Below, piece by piece: positions 24,806-34,404 of a DNA stretch of 58,404 nt (the first letter of the stretch is position 1; each line of letters starts with the position of its first letter). Source of the DNA: an uncultured Acinetobacter sp. (GTDB lineage: Bacteria > Pseudomonadota > Gammaproteobacteria > Pseudomonadales > Moraxellaceae). Below the pieces are notes generated by a model. That model worked only from the letters and a program-made list of their open reading frames with translations. It did not search any database and had not been told where the DNA came from. The stretch spans positions 1 to 58,404 of the forward strand of contig NZ_CANQLZ010000011.1 of the NCBI RefSeq assembly GCF_947624825.1. Reading direction: 5' to 3'. Position numbers and translations under genes: made by a program.

Positions 24806-25852
24806 ATGAAAATGAGTCGTATTGCTTTAGCAATGCTTGTTGCTGCACCGTTTGCAGCAGCTAATGCTGGTGTAACTGTAACTCCACTATTAGTTGGTTA
24901 CACGTTCCAAGATACACAACACAACAACGGTAAAGATAACCTAGGTCCAGGTCCTGCAGAACTTCAAGACGATTTATTCGTTGGTGCTGCGCTTGGTGTG
25001 GAATTAACGCCATGGTTAGGTTTCGAAGCTGAATATTCACAAGTAAAAGGCGACATCGATGTTGCTGACGTTAAAGATGGTGAATACAAGCAACAACAAC
25101 TTGCGGGTAACTTCTACGTAACTTCTGATTTAATCACGAAGAACTACGACAGCAAAATCAAGCCATACGTACTTTTAGGTGCTGGTCACTATAAATACGA
25201 AGGCGAAGGCGACTACGCTGATTTGGATGATGAAGGTACTTTAGGTAATGCAGGTGTTGGTGCTTTCTGGCGCTTAAACGATGCTTTATCTCTTCGTACA
25301 GAAGCTCGTGGTACATACAACTTTGACGAACAATTCTGGAACTACACAGCTTTAGCTGGTCTTAACGTAGTTCTTGGCGGTCACTTAAAGCCTGCTGTTG
25401 CAGCGCCTGTAGTGGTTGAGCCAATTGCACCAGTTGTTCCAGTTGAACCAGCTCCACAAGTGCTTGTTGAAGACTTGAACATGGAACTTCGTGTGTTCTT
25501 TGATACTAACAAATCAAACATCAAAGACCAATACAAACCAGAAATTGCAAAAGTTGCTGAAAAGTTAGTGGAATACCCTAACGCAACTGCGCGTATTGAA
25601 GGTCACACAGACAGCACTGGTCCTCGTGCATTAAACGATCGCTTATCTTTAGCGCGTGCTGACTCTGTTAAATCTGCACTTGTAAATGAATACAACGTAA
25701 ACCCTACTCGTTTAGCGACTCAAGGTTTTGCGTGGGATCAACCAATTGCTGACAACAACACTAAAGAAGGCCGTGCTATGAACCGTCGCGTATTCGCTAC
25801 GATTTCTGGCAGCCGTACTGTTGAAGTACAGCCACAAGCAGCTGCTCAATAA
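24806..25852 (+). CDS. ompA: Outer membrane protein OmpA
   Basis: A 348-residue porin and cell-wall anchor. From the ATG at 24806, with a strong GGAGGAG ribosome site, a signal peptide (about 1-21, cut after an Ala-X-Ala) is followed by an eight-strand beta barrel (about 22-195), a Pro/Val/Ala hinge ([15 protein letters not shown]) and a C-terminal peptidoglycan-binding domain (about 220-335). The latter shows [19 protein letters not shown] and [17 protein letters not shown], the OmpA signature. Codon use is strongly biased, as for highly expressed genes. An in-frame ATG at 24755 gives a non-signal extension and is rejected. Confidence 0.97.
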   Translation: MKMSRIALAMLVAAPFAAANAGVTVTPLLVGYTFQDTQHNNGKDNLGPGPAELQDDLFVGAALGVELTPWLGFEAEYSQVKGDIDVADVKDGEYKQQQLAGNFYVTSDLITKNYDSKIKPYVLLGAGHYKYEGEGDYADLDDEGTLGNAGVGAFWRLNDALSLRTEARGTYNFDEQFWNYTALAGLNVVLGGHLKPAVAAPVVVEPIAPVVPVEPAPQVLVEDLNMELRVFFDTNKSNIKDQYKPEIAKVAEKLVEYPNATARIEGHTDSTGPRALNDRLSLARADSVKSALVNEYNVNPTRLATQGFAWDQPIADNNTKEGRAMNRRVFATISGSRTVEVQPQAAAQ

Positions 25853-25872
25853 TTCGTTATTGAACTGATGTG

Positions 25873-25903
25873 AAAAAAGCGACTCTTTGGAGTCGCTTTT
25901 TTT
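25873..25903 (+). terminator. Intrinsic terminator of ompA
   Basis: An A run, AGCGACTC, a short loop, GAGTCGCT and a T run, 20 bases after the stop. Confidence 0.92.
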
Positions 25904-25950
25904 ATAAGAAAAATTACAATAGCTTTATTCTTTTTAAGATTTAAAACATT

Positions 25951-26481
25951 ATGAGCGTAGAGATTCCACAAGATTTAGCTGAACTACCTGCCAATGGTGG
26001 TCTGTATGCAATTTGGATGTTGTTCCATCATTATGGTATTGACCTAGAAATCCAAGACTTAGTGCATTTATGTCGCCATAATGCCGAGGAAGGCACTTAC
26101 GGGATTGCTTTGGCCGTTGCCTTAAAGCATTTGGGTTTAGATGTTGAATTTAGTACCCAACATGACCCAGATCCACAGCCGACCGAACAATTTTTTTATG
26201 CCAAAGCTCAAGAACTTGGCATTGTGGTGCGTGATGAAATGAATTATGCACAGATTAAACAGGCCGTAGATCAAGGGCGCTTTGTGATTGTGTATTACGA
26301 CACTTTGGACGGCGTTGGTAATCACTCTTTGGTGTATTCAATTGATGATGAAGAGATTTGTTTCTTTGATAGTTTTGAGCCAATGTCTAAAGATGTCTTT
26401 ATTCAGCAGCGCCAACAAGAGGGAATTTGCCAGCAAGTGATTGTGATTGATGATCGCAATTTTGTAATGCGTTATAGTTAA
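25951..26481 (+). CDS. C39-peptidase-like protein lacking the catalytic cysteine
   Basis: This 176-residue protein resembles the papain-like C39 fold that trims bacteriocin leaders. The N-terminal helix reads LPANGGLYAIWMLFHHYGI where active members have a Cys-Gly-Pro; Asn15 stands at the Cys position. The later GNHSLVYSIDDEEICFFDSF keeps the His (H125) and Asp (D140) of the triad region. No signal peptide or ABC transporter domain is present. Cys-less C39-like domains elsewhere bind substrate peptides, so a binding rather than cleaving role is plausible. It is a single gene between two terminators. Confidence 0.72.
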   Translation: MSVEIPQDLAELPANGGLYAIWMLFHHYGIDLEIQDLVHLCRHNAEEGTYGIALAVALKHLGLDVEFSTQHDPDPQPTEQFFYAKAQELGIVVRDEMNYAQIKQAVDQGRFVIVYYDTLDGVGNHSLVYSIDDEEICFFDSFEPMSKDVFIQQRQQEGICQQVIVIDDRNFVMRYS

Positions 26482-26483
26482 TT

Positions 26484-26512
26484 AAAAAGCAGTCCGAAGA
26501 CTGCTTTTTTTT
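26484..26512. terminator. Bidirectional intrinsic terminator
   Basis: An A run, AGCAGTC, a short loop, GACTGCT and a T run lie between the convergent C39-like gene and lysP. Confidence 0.88.
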
Positions 26513-27974
26513 ATTTGTCTTGCTCGATTTTCATCGGCGTGACATCCATCTCTTGATACGAGATCAGTTTAGTTTTGTATTTCCATTTATATCCTAACCA
26601 AATGGCCAAGAATAAGAAAATACCGATGTAGGTCGACAATACCGCCAACCATTCACCGTTTAATACGGCTTGGTAGTTTTGACCAAGCACTACAATGGCA
26701 CACAAAATAAAGGCAAACCACGGGGCAAAAGGGAAGAATTTGGCACGATATGCTAAATCTTCCAACTGATGACCTTGCATGACATAGCCTTTACGGAAGC
26801 GGTAATGCGAAATGGCAATACCTAGCCATACAATAAAACCACACATACCAGACATATTTAACAGCCAGTTAAATACTTCTTCTTCGCCAATAAAGGTGGT
26901 TAAAAAGCACAGTGCTGCAATGGCAGTCGTGGCATATAAGGCATTCATGGGTACGCCACGTGCATCGAGCTTACCAAAGGCTTTGGGTGCACTACCTTTA
27001 CGTGCCATATCAAATAGCATACGCGTTGATGAATACATGCCTGAGTTACCTGCCGATAAAATTGCAGTTAAAATCACTGCATTCATAAGCGATGCGGCAA
27101 AGGCAAAACCTGCTTGTTCGTACAACAAGGTAAACGGTGATAAAGCCACGTTATCCGTTGCAGCAGCTTGTAATAAACGTGGGTCATCATAGGCAATTAA
27201 CGTTCCGATGATAAAAATACACACGATATAGAACAATAAAATGCGCCAAAAAATTTGTTTAATGGCAACAGGAATGGTTTTTTGTGGGTCTTTTGATTCA
27301 CCCGCTGCAACGCCGACCATTTCTGTGCCTTGGAACGAGAAACCGGCAATCATTGCCACACCAATTAAGGCGCTCAAACCACCCACAAATGGTGCTTCAC
27401 CTGTGGTCCAATTGGCAAATACCGCCATATCAGGGGTGAGCATGATCTTAACAATCATGACAATCCCAATGATAATAAAGGCGATAATTGCCAAAACTTT
27501 AATCAAAGAGAAGAAAAACTCAGATTCACCAAAGCCTTTAACGGTTAAAGCATTAATACCAAACACCACGGCCAAGAAGATCGCACTCCAATAAAAGCCG
27601 GGGATGTCAGGAAACCAAAACTTCATAATGAATTGTACTGCGACCAATTCAAAAGCCACGGTAATGGCCCAGTTGTACCAGTAGTTCCAACCTAAGGCAA
27701 AACCAAAGCCACCTTCCACATATTTGGTGCCGTAAGTAAAAAACGCGCCAGAGGTTGGGTTATGCGTGGCCAATTCACCTAAACTGGTCATTAAGAAATA
27801 AATCATGACGCCAATTAAAGCATAGGCCAACAAAGCACCACCGGGGCCGGCATTGGCAATGGTTGCACCAGAGGCTAAAAATAAACCTGTACCAATGGAG
27901 CCACCAATCGCAATCATATTTAGATGGCGAGCACCCAACTTACGTTGTAATTGAGGTTGTTGTGTTTCGCTCAT
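26511..27974 (-). CDS. lysP: Lysine-type amino acid permease (APC family, LysP-like)
   Basis: A 487-residue permease with twelve spans. It aligns closely with E. coli LysP through most of its length: ARHLNMIAIGGSIGTGLFLASGA, FALGWNYWYNWA, GFSFQGTEMVGVAAGES, ILSAGNSGMYSSTRML and GIAISHYRFRKGYV. LysP imports lysine with protons and in E. coli also senses it through CadC. The start lies three bases after the rsmC stop, so the two are co-transcribed, an arrangement with no obvious functional meaning. Lysine specificity is inferred. Confidence 0.82.
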   Translation of the reverse strand: MSETQQPQLQRKLGARHLNMIAIGGSIGTGLFLASGATIANAGPGGALLAYALIGVMIYFLMTSLGELATHNPTSGAFFTYGTKYVEGGFGFALGWNYWYNWAITVAFELVAVQFIMKFWFPDIPGFYWSAIFLAVVFGINALTVKGFGESEFFFSLIKVLAIIAFIIIGIVMIVKIMLTPDMAVFANWTTGEAPFVGGLSALIGVAMIAGFSFQGTEMVGVAAGESKDPQKTIPVAIKQIFWRILLFYIVCIFIIGTLIAYDDPRLLQAAATDNVALSPFTLLYEQAGFAFAASLMNAVILTAILSAGNSGMYSSTRMLFDMARKGSAPKAFGKLDARGVPMNALYATTAIAALCFLTTFIGEEEVFNWLLNMSGMCGFIVWLGIAISHYRFRKGYVMQGHQLEDLAYRAKFFPFAPWFAFILCAIVVLGQNYQAVLNGEWLAVLSTYIGIFLFLAIWLGYKWKYKTKLISYQEMDVTPMKIEQDK

Positions 27975-27977
27975 ACT

Positions 27978-29009
27978 TTATTCCTTAAGATTTTTCTGCG
28001 TACTAGCAAATAAGACCTTAAAGCCTTGCTCATCAGTTTTGATATGACATTGTTTAAAGTGTTGCTCAATCAACATCGGATAATTTAAGAAGCGGTTGGC
28101 CACAATCCACAATTCACCGCCTGATTTAAGGTGACGGCGTGCGGTTTTACACAGGTTTTCACTGGCGTTATAGTCAGTTTGAATGCCTTGATGAAACGGT
28201 GGATTACTGACAATGGCATGTAAAAACAACGGTGCATCTTCAATACCACGTACCGCTTTAATTTCAAGCTGTTCTGGTTCAAGCTGATTTTGCTCAAACG
28301 TCATTTGCGTTGAAGCCAGTGCAAAGGCATCTACATCCATCGCAAAAATACGATTAGATGGATTGAGTTTGGCTAAGTAAGCACTGATTACACCTGCACC
28401 ACAACCAAAGTCAGCAATTTTGCCTGAAGTTACCTGTTGTAGATGCGGTAATAATACTGCAGTACCCACATCAAGATGATTTTGGCTAAATACGCCCGGT
28501 AAAGCACAAATCTCAAGCTCACCTTTAGGCGTAGCCACACGGTAAGTCTGTGCCCAATCGCGTAAGGCTTTGGCAGGCACATTTTTATCTAAGCTGGTTT
28601 GCCACAATTGACAATGACGTGCGCTATCGAGTTTTAGGGTTTTGCCATACGGCTGTAATTGTTTTGCTGCACGTTCAATGCCGGCTTTTTTCTCACCCAC
28701 CAATAAAATGGAACTGCCAATCTTTAAATGGCTGGCAAGGGTATATAAAATATAATTAAGGAGTTCTTTGGCTTTTGGCACAAAAATTACTGCTTGGTCA
28801 AACTCGCCTTGAGGGAAGTCTGTACCAAAGTGAACCTTGGCTTGTTTGGCTTCAAAAGACTGAAAGTCGTTAAAATTCCATGTCCATACGCACGGATCGA
28901 CATTGTCTTCTAAGTGTTGGAACAAGTCGTCTGTCGGGGCGTTGATAAACAAGACACGACCTGAAAGGTACTCATATTGGCGAATGAGGACTTCACTTTG
29001 TGGAACCAT
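27978..29009 (-). CDS. rsmC: 16S rRNA guanine(1207)-N2-methyltransferase
   Basis: RsmC methylates G1207 of 16S rRNA in the 30S subunit. The protein is 343 residues from the ATG at 29009, which has a GGAGAG ribosome site and gives the family start [15 protein letters not shown]. The degenerate N-terminal domain (about 1-165) is followed by the catalytic domain with [13 protein letters not shown] (SAM binding), AMDVDAFAL and the SNPPFHQG catalytic motif. It is transcribed from a position just after the xanthine permease gene and ahead of lysP. Confidence 0.92.
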   Translation of the reverse strand: MVPQSEVLIRQYEYLSGRVLFINAPTDDLFQHLEDNVDPCVWTWNFNDFQSFEAKQAKVHFGTDFPQGEFDQAVIFVPKAKELLNYILYTLASHLKIGSSILLVGEKKAGIERAAKQLQPYGKTLKLDSARHCQLWQTSLDKNVPAKALRDWAQTYRVATPKGELEICALPGVFSQNHLDVGTAVLLPHLQQVTSGKIADFGCGAGVISAYLAKLNPSNRIFAMDVDAFALASTQMTFEQNQLEPEQLEIKAVRGIEDAPLFLHAIVSNPPFHQGIQTDYNASENLCKTARRHLKSGGELWIVANRFLNYPMLIEQHFKQCHIKTDEQGFKVLFASTQKNLKE

Positions 29010-29024
29010 TGGATCTCTCCATAA

Positions 29025-29057
29025 TAAAAGCACCGTGCCAAAGCAACAGTGCTTTTA
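29025..29057 (-). terminator. Hairpin between the xanthine permease gene and rsmC
   Basis: AAAAGCAC and GTGCTTTT flank a 16-base loop; on the minus strand it ends in a T run. It probably ends the permease transcript, though the large loop makes it weaker than others here, and read-through into rsmC is possible. Confidence 0.6.
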
Positions 29058-29067
29058 GGATATGAAA

Positions 29068-30438
29068 TTATTTCTTCGTTTCAGGAAGAACAATATTTAA
29101 AATTAAAGCGGCAATACCACCGGTGGCCACACCTGAACTAAAGATGTTGCGGAACAATTCAGGTAAGTGCGCCAAAATATCAGGTACTTGTGCAACACCT
29201 AAGCCCAAGCCCAGTGAAATTGCAATAATCAATAAAGCACGACGATCAAGATTTACAGTCGATAAAATGTTAATCCCTGATGCAGCCACTGCACCAAACA
29301 TCACCATCACTGCGCCGCCTAATACCGCTTGTGGTACCGCTTGAATCACGCCTGCCACTGCAGGAAGTAAACCTAAAATAACCAAAAGTGCTGCAATCCA
29401 AATGCCAACATAGCGACTTGCAACGCCTGTAAGCTGAATGACACCATTATTCTGGGCAAATACCGAACTTGGGAAGGTGTTAAATACACCAGCAAGCAAT
29501 GAATTGGCACCATTGACCAATACACCACCTTTAATACGCTGCATCCACTTTGGACCATCTACAGGCTGATTAGATAGCTTAGACGTTGCGGTAATGTCAC
29601 CAATGGCTTCTAAAGACGTCACAAGGTAGATAAATGCCATTGGAATAAACAGGCTCCAAGAGAAGCTTAAACCAAAGTGCATCGGCGTTGGAATTTGGAC
29701 CAATGGTGCATCTTTTACGCCAGAGAAATCTAAATAACCCATAAAACCGGCAAGGATATAACCTGCAACTAAAGCAATTAAAATCGCTGAGCTCTTAATC
29801 CACACCACTTTAATGCGGTTGAGTAAAATAATCAGAGCCAATACAGTACACGACATGATGAGGTTGTCGGCGTTGGCAAAAGTGCCATCTTTCATGGCAG
29901 CATAACCACCGCCCATACTGGTTAAACCCACTTTAATTAAGGTCAAACCAATGAGTAACACCACAATACCTGTGACCAAGGGGGTGATGAGTCGTTTAAT
30001 CCAAGGCAGGATTTGTGAAACCCCCATTTCAATGAATGAGCCTGCAATCACTACCCCAAAAATGGCAGCCATGACCGATTCAACGGGTGTGCCGGCTGCA
30101 ACCATTGCAGAGCCCACACCAATAATAGGCCCAATAAAGTTAAAGCTTGTGCCTTGTACAATTAAAAGACCGGCACCAAAAGGACCGACCTTTTTTGATT
30201 GTAAAAAGGTTGCAATGCCTGAGATCACCAATGACATGGATAAAATCATATTGGTATCTTCTTTTGAGACACCAAGGGCAAGACAGATCAATAAACCTGG
30301 GGTGACAATCGGAACAATAATGGCGAGCAAATGTTGAAAAGCTGCAAAAAAAGCAATCAGCGGTTTAGGTCGGTCTTCTAGACCATAGACCAAATCTAAC
30401 TCGTGTTTTTGCTCGGGAGAGTGATGTAGATCAGACAT
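29068..30438 (-). CDS. Xanthine permease, NCS2 family (XanP/XanQ-like)
   Basis: A 456-residue nucleobase:H+ symporter with fourteen predicted spans. It keeps the XanQ hallmarks: the start LEDRP, HLLAIIVPIVTPGL in span 1, the LEAIGDITATSKLS motif of span 8 with the substrate-binding Glu and Asp, and AQNNGVIQLTGVASRYVG in span 10 with the key Gln-Asn-Asn. Xanthine, possibly also hypoxanthine, is the expected substrate by similarity. No purine-degradation gene adjoins it. Confidence 0.88.
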   Translation of the reverse strand: MSDLHHSPEQKHELDLVYGLEDRPKPLIAFFAAFQHLLAIIVPIVTPGLLICLALGVSKEDTNMILSMSLVISGIATFLQSKKVGPFGAGLLIVQGTSFNFIGPIIGVGSAMVAAGTPVESVMAAIFGVVIAGSFIEMGVSQILPWIKRLITPLVTGIVVLLIGLTLIKVGLTSMGGGYAAMKDGTFANADNLIMSCTVLALIILLNRIKVVWIKSSAILIALVAGYILAGFMGYLDFSGVKDAPLVQIPTPMHFGLSFSWSLFIPMAFIYLVTSLEAIGDITATSKLSNQPVDGPKWMQRIKGGVLVNGANSLLAGVFNTFPSSVFAQNNGVIQLTGVASRYVGIWIAALLVILGLLPAVAGVIQAVPQAVLGGAVMVMFGAVAASGINILSTVNLDRRALLIIAISLGLGLGVAQVPDILAHLPELFRNIFSSGVATGGIAALILNIVLPETKK

Positions 30439-30611
30439 AAGTCAAAACAAATTTTGGCAAAAGTGGCGCTATTCTAATCTGTTTACATTGCTTTACAAAA
30501 TCAAAAGCCAAGCAATCGGCAAAAAAATGTTACCGTGGATGAACTGCCCCTATAAAAGTTTTCAATTTTTCTGTATAATCTGACCTCAAATTAAACACGC
30601 ATTGAATATAC

Positions 30612-32450
30612 ATGTCAGATATTAAAACTCTCCGTAACATCGCCATTATTGCGCACGTCGATCATGGTAAAACCACTCTTGTAGACAAACTTTTACAACA
30701 ATCAGGTGCTCTCGGTGATCGCGCGGGTGAGATTGAGCGTGTAATGGATTCTGGCGCAATTGAAAGCGAACGTGGTATTACCATTCTTGCAAAAAACACT
30801 GCAATCAAATGGACAGACGCACGTACCAACACTGAATACCGTATCAACATCGTGGATACCCCAGGACACGCCGACTTCGGTGGTGAAGTTGAACGTGTAT
30901 TATCTATGGTTGACTGCGTACTTCTTCTTGTAGATTCACAAGAAGGTCCAATGCCACAAACTCGTTTCGTAACGCAAAAAGCGTTCGCACGTGGTTTAAA
31001 GCCAATCGTAATTATCAACAAAGTTGATAAGCCAAATGCGCGTCCAGATTGGGTCATTGACCAAGTATTTGACTTGTTTGATAACTTAGGCGGTACTGAC
31101 GAACAATTAGATTTCCCTGTGGTTTATGCATCGGGTCTTCGTGGTGTAGCGGGTCCTTCTCCAGAAGAATTAGCTGAAGATATGACACCGTTGTTCCAAA
31201 AAATCGTAGACGTTGTAGAGCCACCGGCTGTAGACGTAGATGGTCCGTTCCAAATGCAAGTGTCTTCACTTGACTATAACAGCTTCGTAGGTGTTATTGG
31301 TGTGGGTCGTATTCAACGTGGTTCAGTAAAATTGAACACACCTGTAACTGTGATTGATAAGGAAGGCAAAACACGTAACGGCCGTATCTTAAAAATCATG
31401 GGTTACCACGGTTTAGAGCGCGTTGACGTTGAAACTGCATCTGCTGGTGACATCGTATGTGTAACAGGTATTGAAGAACTTCATATTTCTGACACGATTT
31501 GTGACCCTAAAAATGTTGAAGCATTACCACCGCTTTCTGTAGACGAACCTACAGTAACGATGACATTCCAAGTAAACAACTCACCGTTTGCTGGTAAAGA
31601 AGGTAAATTTGTTACTTCACGTAACATTCGTGAACGTCTAGATCGCGAATTGATTCATAACGTAGCATTACGTGTTGAAGATACCGATAGTCCTGACCGT
31701 TTCAAAGTATCTGGTCGTGGTGAGCTTCATCTTTCTGTTCTGATTGAAAACATGCGTCGTGAAGGTTTCGAAATGGGCGTATCTCGTCCACAAGTAATCT
31801 TAAAAGAAATCGACGGTGTTAAACAAGAACCGTATGAAAACGTAACATTTGACGTTGAAGAACAGCACCAAGGTTCTGTAATGGAACAAATGGGTCACCG
31901 TAAAGGCGAAATGACCAATATGGAAGTTGACGGTAAAGGCCGTATCCGTATTGAAGCAACTGTACCTTCACGTGGCTTAATTGGCTTCCGTTCTGAATTC
32001 ATGACGATGACTTCTGGTACTGGTATCATGACGTCTAGCTTCTCGCATTACGGTCCTATGAAGCAAGGTACTGTTGCGAAACGTCAAAACGGTGTGTTGA
32101 TTTCTATGGTTCAGGGTACGTGCTTGGGCTATGCATTGTTCACATTACAAGACCGTGGTCGTCTATTCGCTAAACCTCAGTTAGAGGTTTACGAAGGTAT
32201 GATTATTGGTATTAACTCTCGTTCTGACGATATGACAGTTAACCCAACTAAAGCAAAACAGTTAACCAACGTACGTGCATCAGGTACAGACGAAGCGTTA
32301 ACACTTGTTCCTGCAATTGAATATACGCTTGAACAAGCGCTTGAATTCATTGAAGATGACGAATTAGTTGAAGTAACACCTAAATCAATTCGTATTCGTA
32401 AGCGTCATTTGACTGAAAACGAACGTAAACGTAACCGTTCTGGTAAATAA
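30612..32450 (+). CDS. typA: Ribosome-associated translational GTPase TypA/BipA
   Basis: This 612-residue GTPase is related to EF-G and helps 50S assembly, mainly in cold or other stress. The GTPase domain shows AHVDHGKTTL (G1), RGITI (switch 1), DTPGHADFGGE (G3) and NKVDKPNARP (G4). The OB-like domain 2, domains III and V and the unique C-terminal domain with RSGKxx-type basic ending (RKRHLTENERKRNRSGK) are present. A TATAAT at 30574-30579 lies 32 bases before the start. Codon use is biased as for an abundant protein. Confidence 0.97.
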   Translation: MSDIKTLRNIAIIAHVDHGKTTLVDKLLQQSGALGDRAGEIERVMDSGAIESERGITILAKNTAIKWTDARTNTEYRINIVDTPGHADFGGEVERVLSMVDCVLLLVDSQEGPMPQTRFVTQKAFARGLKPIVIINKVDKPNARPDWVIDQVFDLFDNLGGTDEQLDFPVVYASGLRGVAGPSPEELAEDMTPLFQKIVDVVEPPAVDVDGPFQMQVSSLDYNSFVGVIGVGRIQRGSVKLNTPVTVIDKEGKTRNGRILKIMGYHGLERVDVETASAGDIVCVTGIEELHISDTICDPKNVEALPPLSVDEPTVTMTFQVNNSPFAGKEGKFVTSRNIRERLDRELIHNVALRVEDTDSPDRFKVSGRGELHLSVLIENMRREGFEMGVSRPQVILKEIDGVKQEPYENVTFDVEEQHQGSVMEQMGHRKGEMTNMEVDGKGRIRIEATVPSRGLIGFRSEFMTMTSGTGIMTSSFSHYGPMKQGTVAKRQNGVLISMVQGTCLGYALFTLQDRGRLFAKPQLEVYEGMIIGINSRSDDMTVNPTKAKQLTNVRASGTDEALTLVPAIEYTLEQALEFIEDDELVEVTPKSIRIRKRHLTENERKRNRSGK

Positions 32451-32470
32451 GTCGCGCTTCTAGCCGAAGT

Positions 32471-32504
32471 AAAAAACCGCTAACGCATGTTGGCGGTTTT
32501 TTTT
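32471..32504 (+). terminator. Intrinsic terminator of typA
   Basis: An A run, ACCGCTAACG, CATGTTGGCGGT and a long T run. Confidence 0.88.
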
Positions 32505-32526
32505 GTATAAGATTTTCTAACAACGC

Positions 32527-32554
32527 TTGGCAAGATAAACAAATAGCGTAGATT
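32527..32554 (+). promoter_or_regulatory. Candidate mscL promoter
   Basis: TTGGCA, a 16-base spacer and TAGATT lie 46 bases before the mscL start, just after the typA terminator. Confidence 0.4.
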
Positions 32555-32600
32555 ATTGAGCAGTCATAGCTGAATAACGATAAAAGTTTGGAGTTTTTTT

Positions 32601-33035
32601 ATGAGTATTATTCAAGAGTTTCGCGAGTTTGCTGTGAAAGGCAATGTCATGGATTTAGCCGTAGGTGTCATCATTGGTGGCGCATTTGGTAAAATTATTG
32701 ATTCTATGGTCAAAGATATTATTATGCCGGTAGTATCTTGGATTTCAGGCGGTAATGTTGATTACTCAAATTGGTTTGTGGTCTTAGGTGATAATCCAAA
32801 CAACATTACAACTCTAGCCGCAGCCCAAGAAGCGGGTTTAAACGTATTTGCATATGGTAATTTCTTAACTGTACTGATTAACTTCTTACTCTTAGCATGG
32901 GTGGTTTTCTTGTTGGTTAAATTTATGAATAAATTGCGCCGTACAAAAGAAGAAGAGGCACCAGCACCTGCAGCAACCCCTGAAGATATTGAATTGCTAC
33001 GCGAAATTCGTGATGAATTAAAACGTAAAGGCTAA
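32601..33035 (+). CDS. mscL: Large-conductance mechanosensitive channel
   Basis: MscL opens under membrane tension to release solutes during osmotic downshock. The 144-residue protein has the N-terminal amphipathic helix ([29 protein letters not shown], with the pore-lining Gly-rich TM1 near 15-40), a periplasmic loop, TM2 (about 85-108) and a charged C-terminal bundle helix ([16 protein letters not shown]). A GGAG ribosome site precedes the start. Single-gene unit bounded by two terminators. Confidence 0.97.
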   Translation: MSIIQEFREFAVKGNVMDLAVGVIIGGAFGKIIDSMVKDIIMPVVSWISGGNVDYSNWFVVLGDNPNNITTLAAAQEAGLNVFAYGNFLTVLINFLLLAWVVFLLVKFMNKLRRTKEEEAPAPAATPEDIELLREIRDELKRKG

Positions 33036-33038
33036 TTT

Positions 33039-33068
33039 AAAAAACGGCGCATCAAGCGCCGTTTTTTT
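33039..33068. terminator. Bidirectional intrinsic terminator
   Basis: An A run, ACGGCGC, a short loop, GCGCCGT and a T run lie between the convergent mscL and ppiC. Confidence 0.9.
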
Positions 33069-33078
33069 AATAGGAATA

Positions 33079-33363
33079 TTAAAAATCCATACGAAATTTA
33101 ATTTCAAGTAAATGAAAACCAAATTGGCTTTTGATTGGACCATGTAAAACGCGTTCTGCTGCGCTAAATACTAATTTATCAATCACAGGCACCAATTGGC
33201 CTTTTTTTACTTCACCTAATTCGCCACCCCGTTTAGCCGAATTACAGGTCGAAAATTGCTTGGCCACTTTAGCAAAATCAGTACCAGCCAAAATTTTCTT
33301 TTTTAATTGCTCTGCTTGTTCTTTATCTTTCACCAAAATATGCCGAACGATGGCTGTTTTCAT
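33079..33363 (-). CDS. ppiC: Parvulin-type peptidyl-prolyl isomerase
   Basis: A 94-residue single-domain parvulin, almost exactly the length of E. coli PpiC. Family residues are seen in VRHILVKDKEQAEQL, FAKVAKQFSTCNSAKRGGELG and GPIKSQFGFHLLEI, with the catalytic His and Cys in place. It has no signal peptide, so it acts in the cytoplasm. The ATG at 33363 has a GAGG ribosome site and overlaps the mutM stop as ATGA, a sign of coupled translation. Confidence 0.93.
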   Translation of the reverse strand: MKTAIVRHILVKDKEQAEQLKKKILAGTDFAKVAKQFSTCNSAKRGGELGEVKKGQLVPVIDKLVFSAAERVLHGPIKSQFGFHLLEIKFRMDF

Positions 33364-34187
33364 GCTAATTTCCTCTGCATTTTTAATGGCTGACACGCTG
33401 GACAAAATACCGAAGCACGTTGTCCTAGCTTTATATTTTCAAGAGTGGTTTCGCAATTCACACACATCTCTCCGGCACGACCATAGGCCAATAAAGTTTG
33501 TTGAAAATAACCATTTTCACCCATGGCATTGCTATAGTCACGCAAAGTCGAACCGCCTAAATCAATGGCTTGTTTTAAGATCCGCTTAATTTCAACCACT
33601 AATTTTTCGATCTGTTGTGTATTTAAATGCTTTGCAGGCTCAGCAGGATGAATGCCTAAATTAAATAAACTCTCTGTGGCATAAATATTACCTACACCCA
33701 CCACCACATGGTTATCCATGATTGCAACTTTAATGCCAACATTTTTATTTTTGAGTTTTTGGCTTAGATAAGCTGCGTCAAAAGCATCACTTAAAGGTTC
33801 AGAACCAAGCGGAGCTAATAGTTTTGTTTGCGCATAGTCATCTAACCATAAAATACAGCCAAAACGGCGTGGGTCATGATAGCGCAACTCACACTCTTCA
33901 AAACGTATCACAAAGTGATCATGTTTTTTAAGCGGCTCATCAGGCTGACAGATTCTAAAACTCCCCGACATGCCTAAATGCCAAAGCATGGTGATATGTT
34001 CAAACTCAGCCAAAATATATTTAGAACGGCGTTTTAAGCTGACTAAGCGCTGACCTTTGAGCACTGCAACATTGTCTGGAATTGGCCAACGTAAACTGCT
34101 TTGATAAACGCTAACATCTAAAACACGTTGATCAAGCAAAGGCGCAAGACTGACTTTGGTGGTTTCCACTTCAGGTAATTCAGGCAT
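33360..34187 (-). CDS. mutM: Formamidopyrimidine-DNA glycosylase
   Basis: MutM (Fpg) removes 8-oxoguanine and formamidopyrimidines and nicks the abasic site. From the ATG at 34187 it is 275 residues starting MPELPEVETTK, where Pro2 is the nucleophile after Met removal and Glu3 the acid. The DNA-binding core with GVGNIYATESLF and the C-terminal zinc finger CVNC/CPAC are complete. The in-frame ATG at 34217 is rejected because Pro2 must be N-terminal. It overlaps ppiC. Confidence 0.97.
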   Translation of the reverse strand: MPELPEVETTKVSLAPLLDQRVLDVSVYQSSLRWPIPDNVAVLKGQRLVSLKRRSKYILAEFEHITMLWHLGMSGSFRICQPDEPLKKHDHFVIRFEECELRYHDPRRFGCILWLDDYAQTKLLAPLGSEPLSDAFDAAYLSQKLKNKNVGIKVAIMDNHVVVGVGNIYATESLFNLGIHPAEPAKHLNTQQIEKLVVEIKRILKQAIDLGGSTLRDYSNAMGENGYFQQTLLAYGRAGEMCVNCETTLENIKLGQRASVFCPACQPLKMQRKLA

Positions 34188-34245
34188 AACAATCCAATTT
34201 TTTTGAATATTATTCAATATGGGGCAAACGCGTTAAAAAACAAGT

Positions 34246-34332
34246 TTAAGCTGCTAAAACACCAATTTCTAGGCGGTTGATTTTATTGTTCTCAGTAACA
34301 AAGTAAACCGTAAAACATAAGTTGGGTGAAGT
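34246..34332 (-). other. Short open stretch without start codon, possible gene remnant
   Basis: Between mutM and the OYE gene, the minus strand has 28 sense codons between two stops, reading protein-like (LCFTVYFVTENNKINRLEIG) but with no ATG, GTG or TTG in a sensible place. It may be the tail of a decayed gene or chance. Confidence 0.2.
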
Positions 34333-34404
34333 TTAGATTGTAGATTTAAGTCTAAGGCGCTATGTTAAACAGCAAAATAGATATAACAAAAATGGAGAAT
34401 GCAC

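Noticed and set aside
26812..27594. Two open plus-strand frames of 126 and 117 codons within lysP
   Set aside because: Antisense shadows of a conserved permease; no start signals.
29951..30337. Open plus-strand frame of 128 codons
   Set aside because: It is antisense to the xanthine permease gene and its composition mirrors that gene; no ribosome site or domain.
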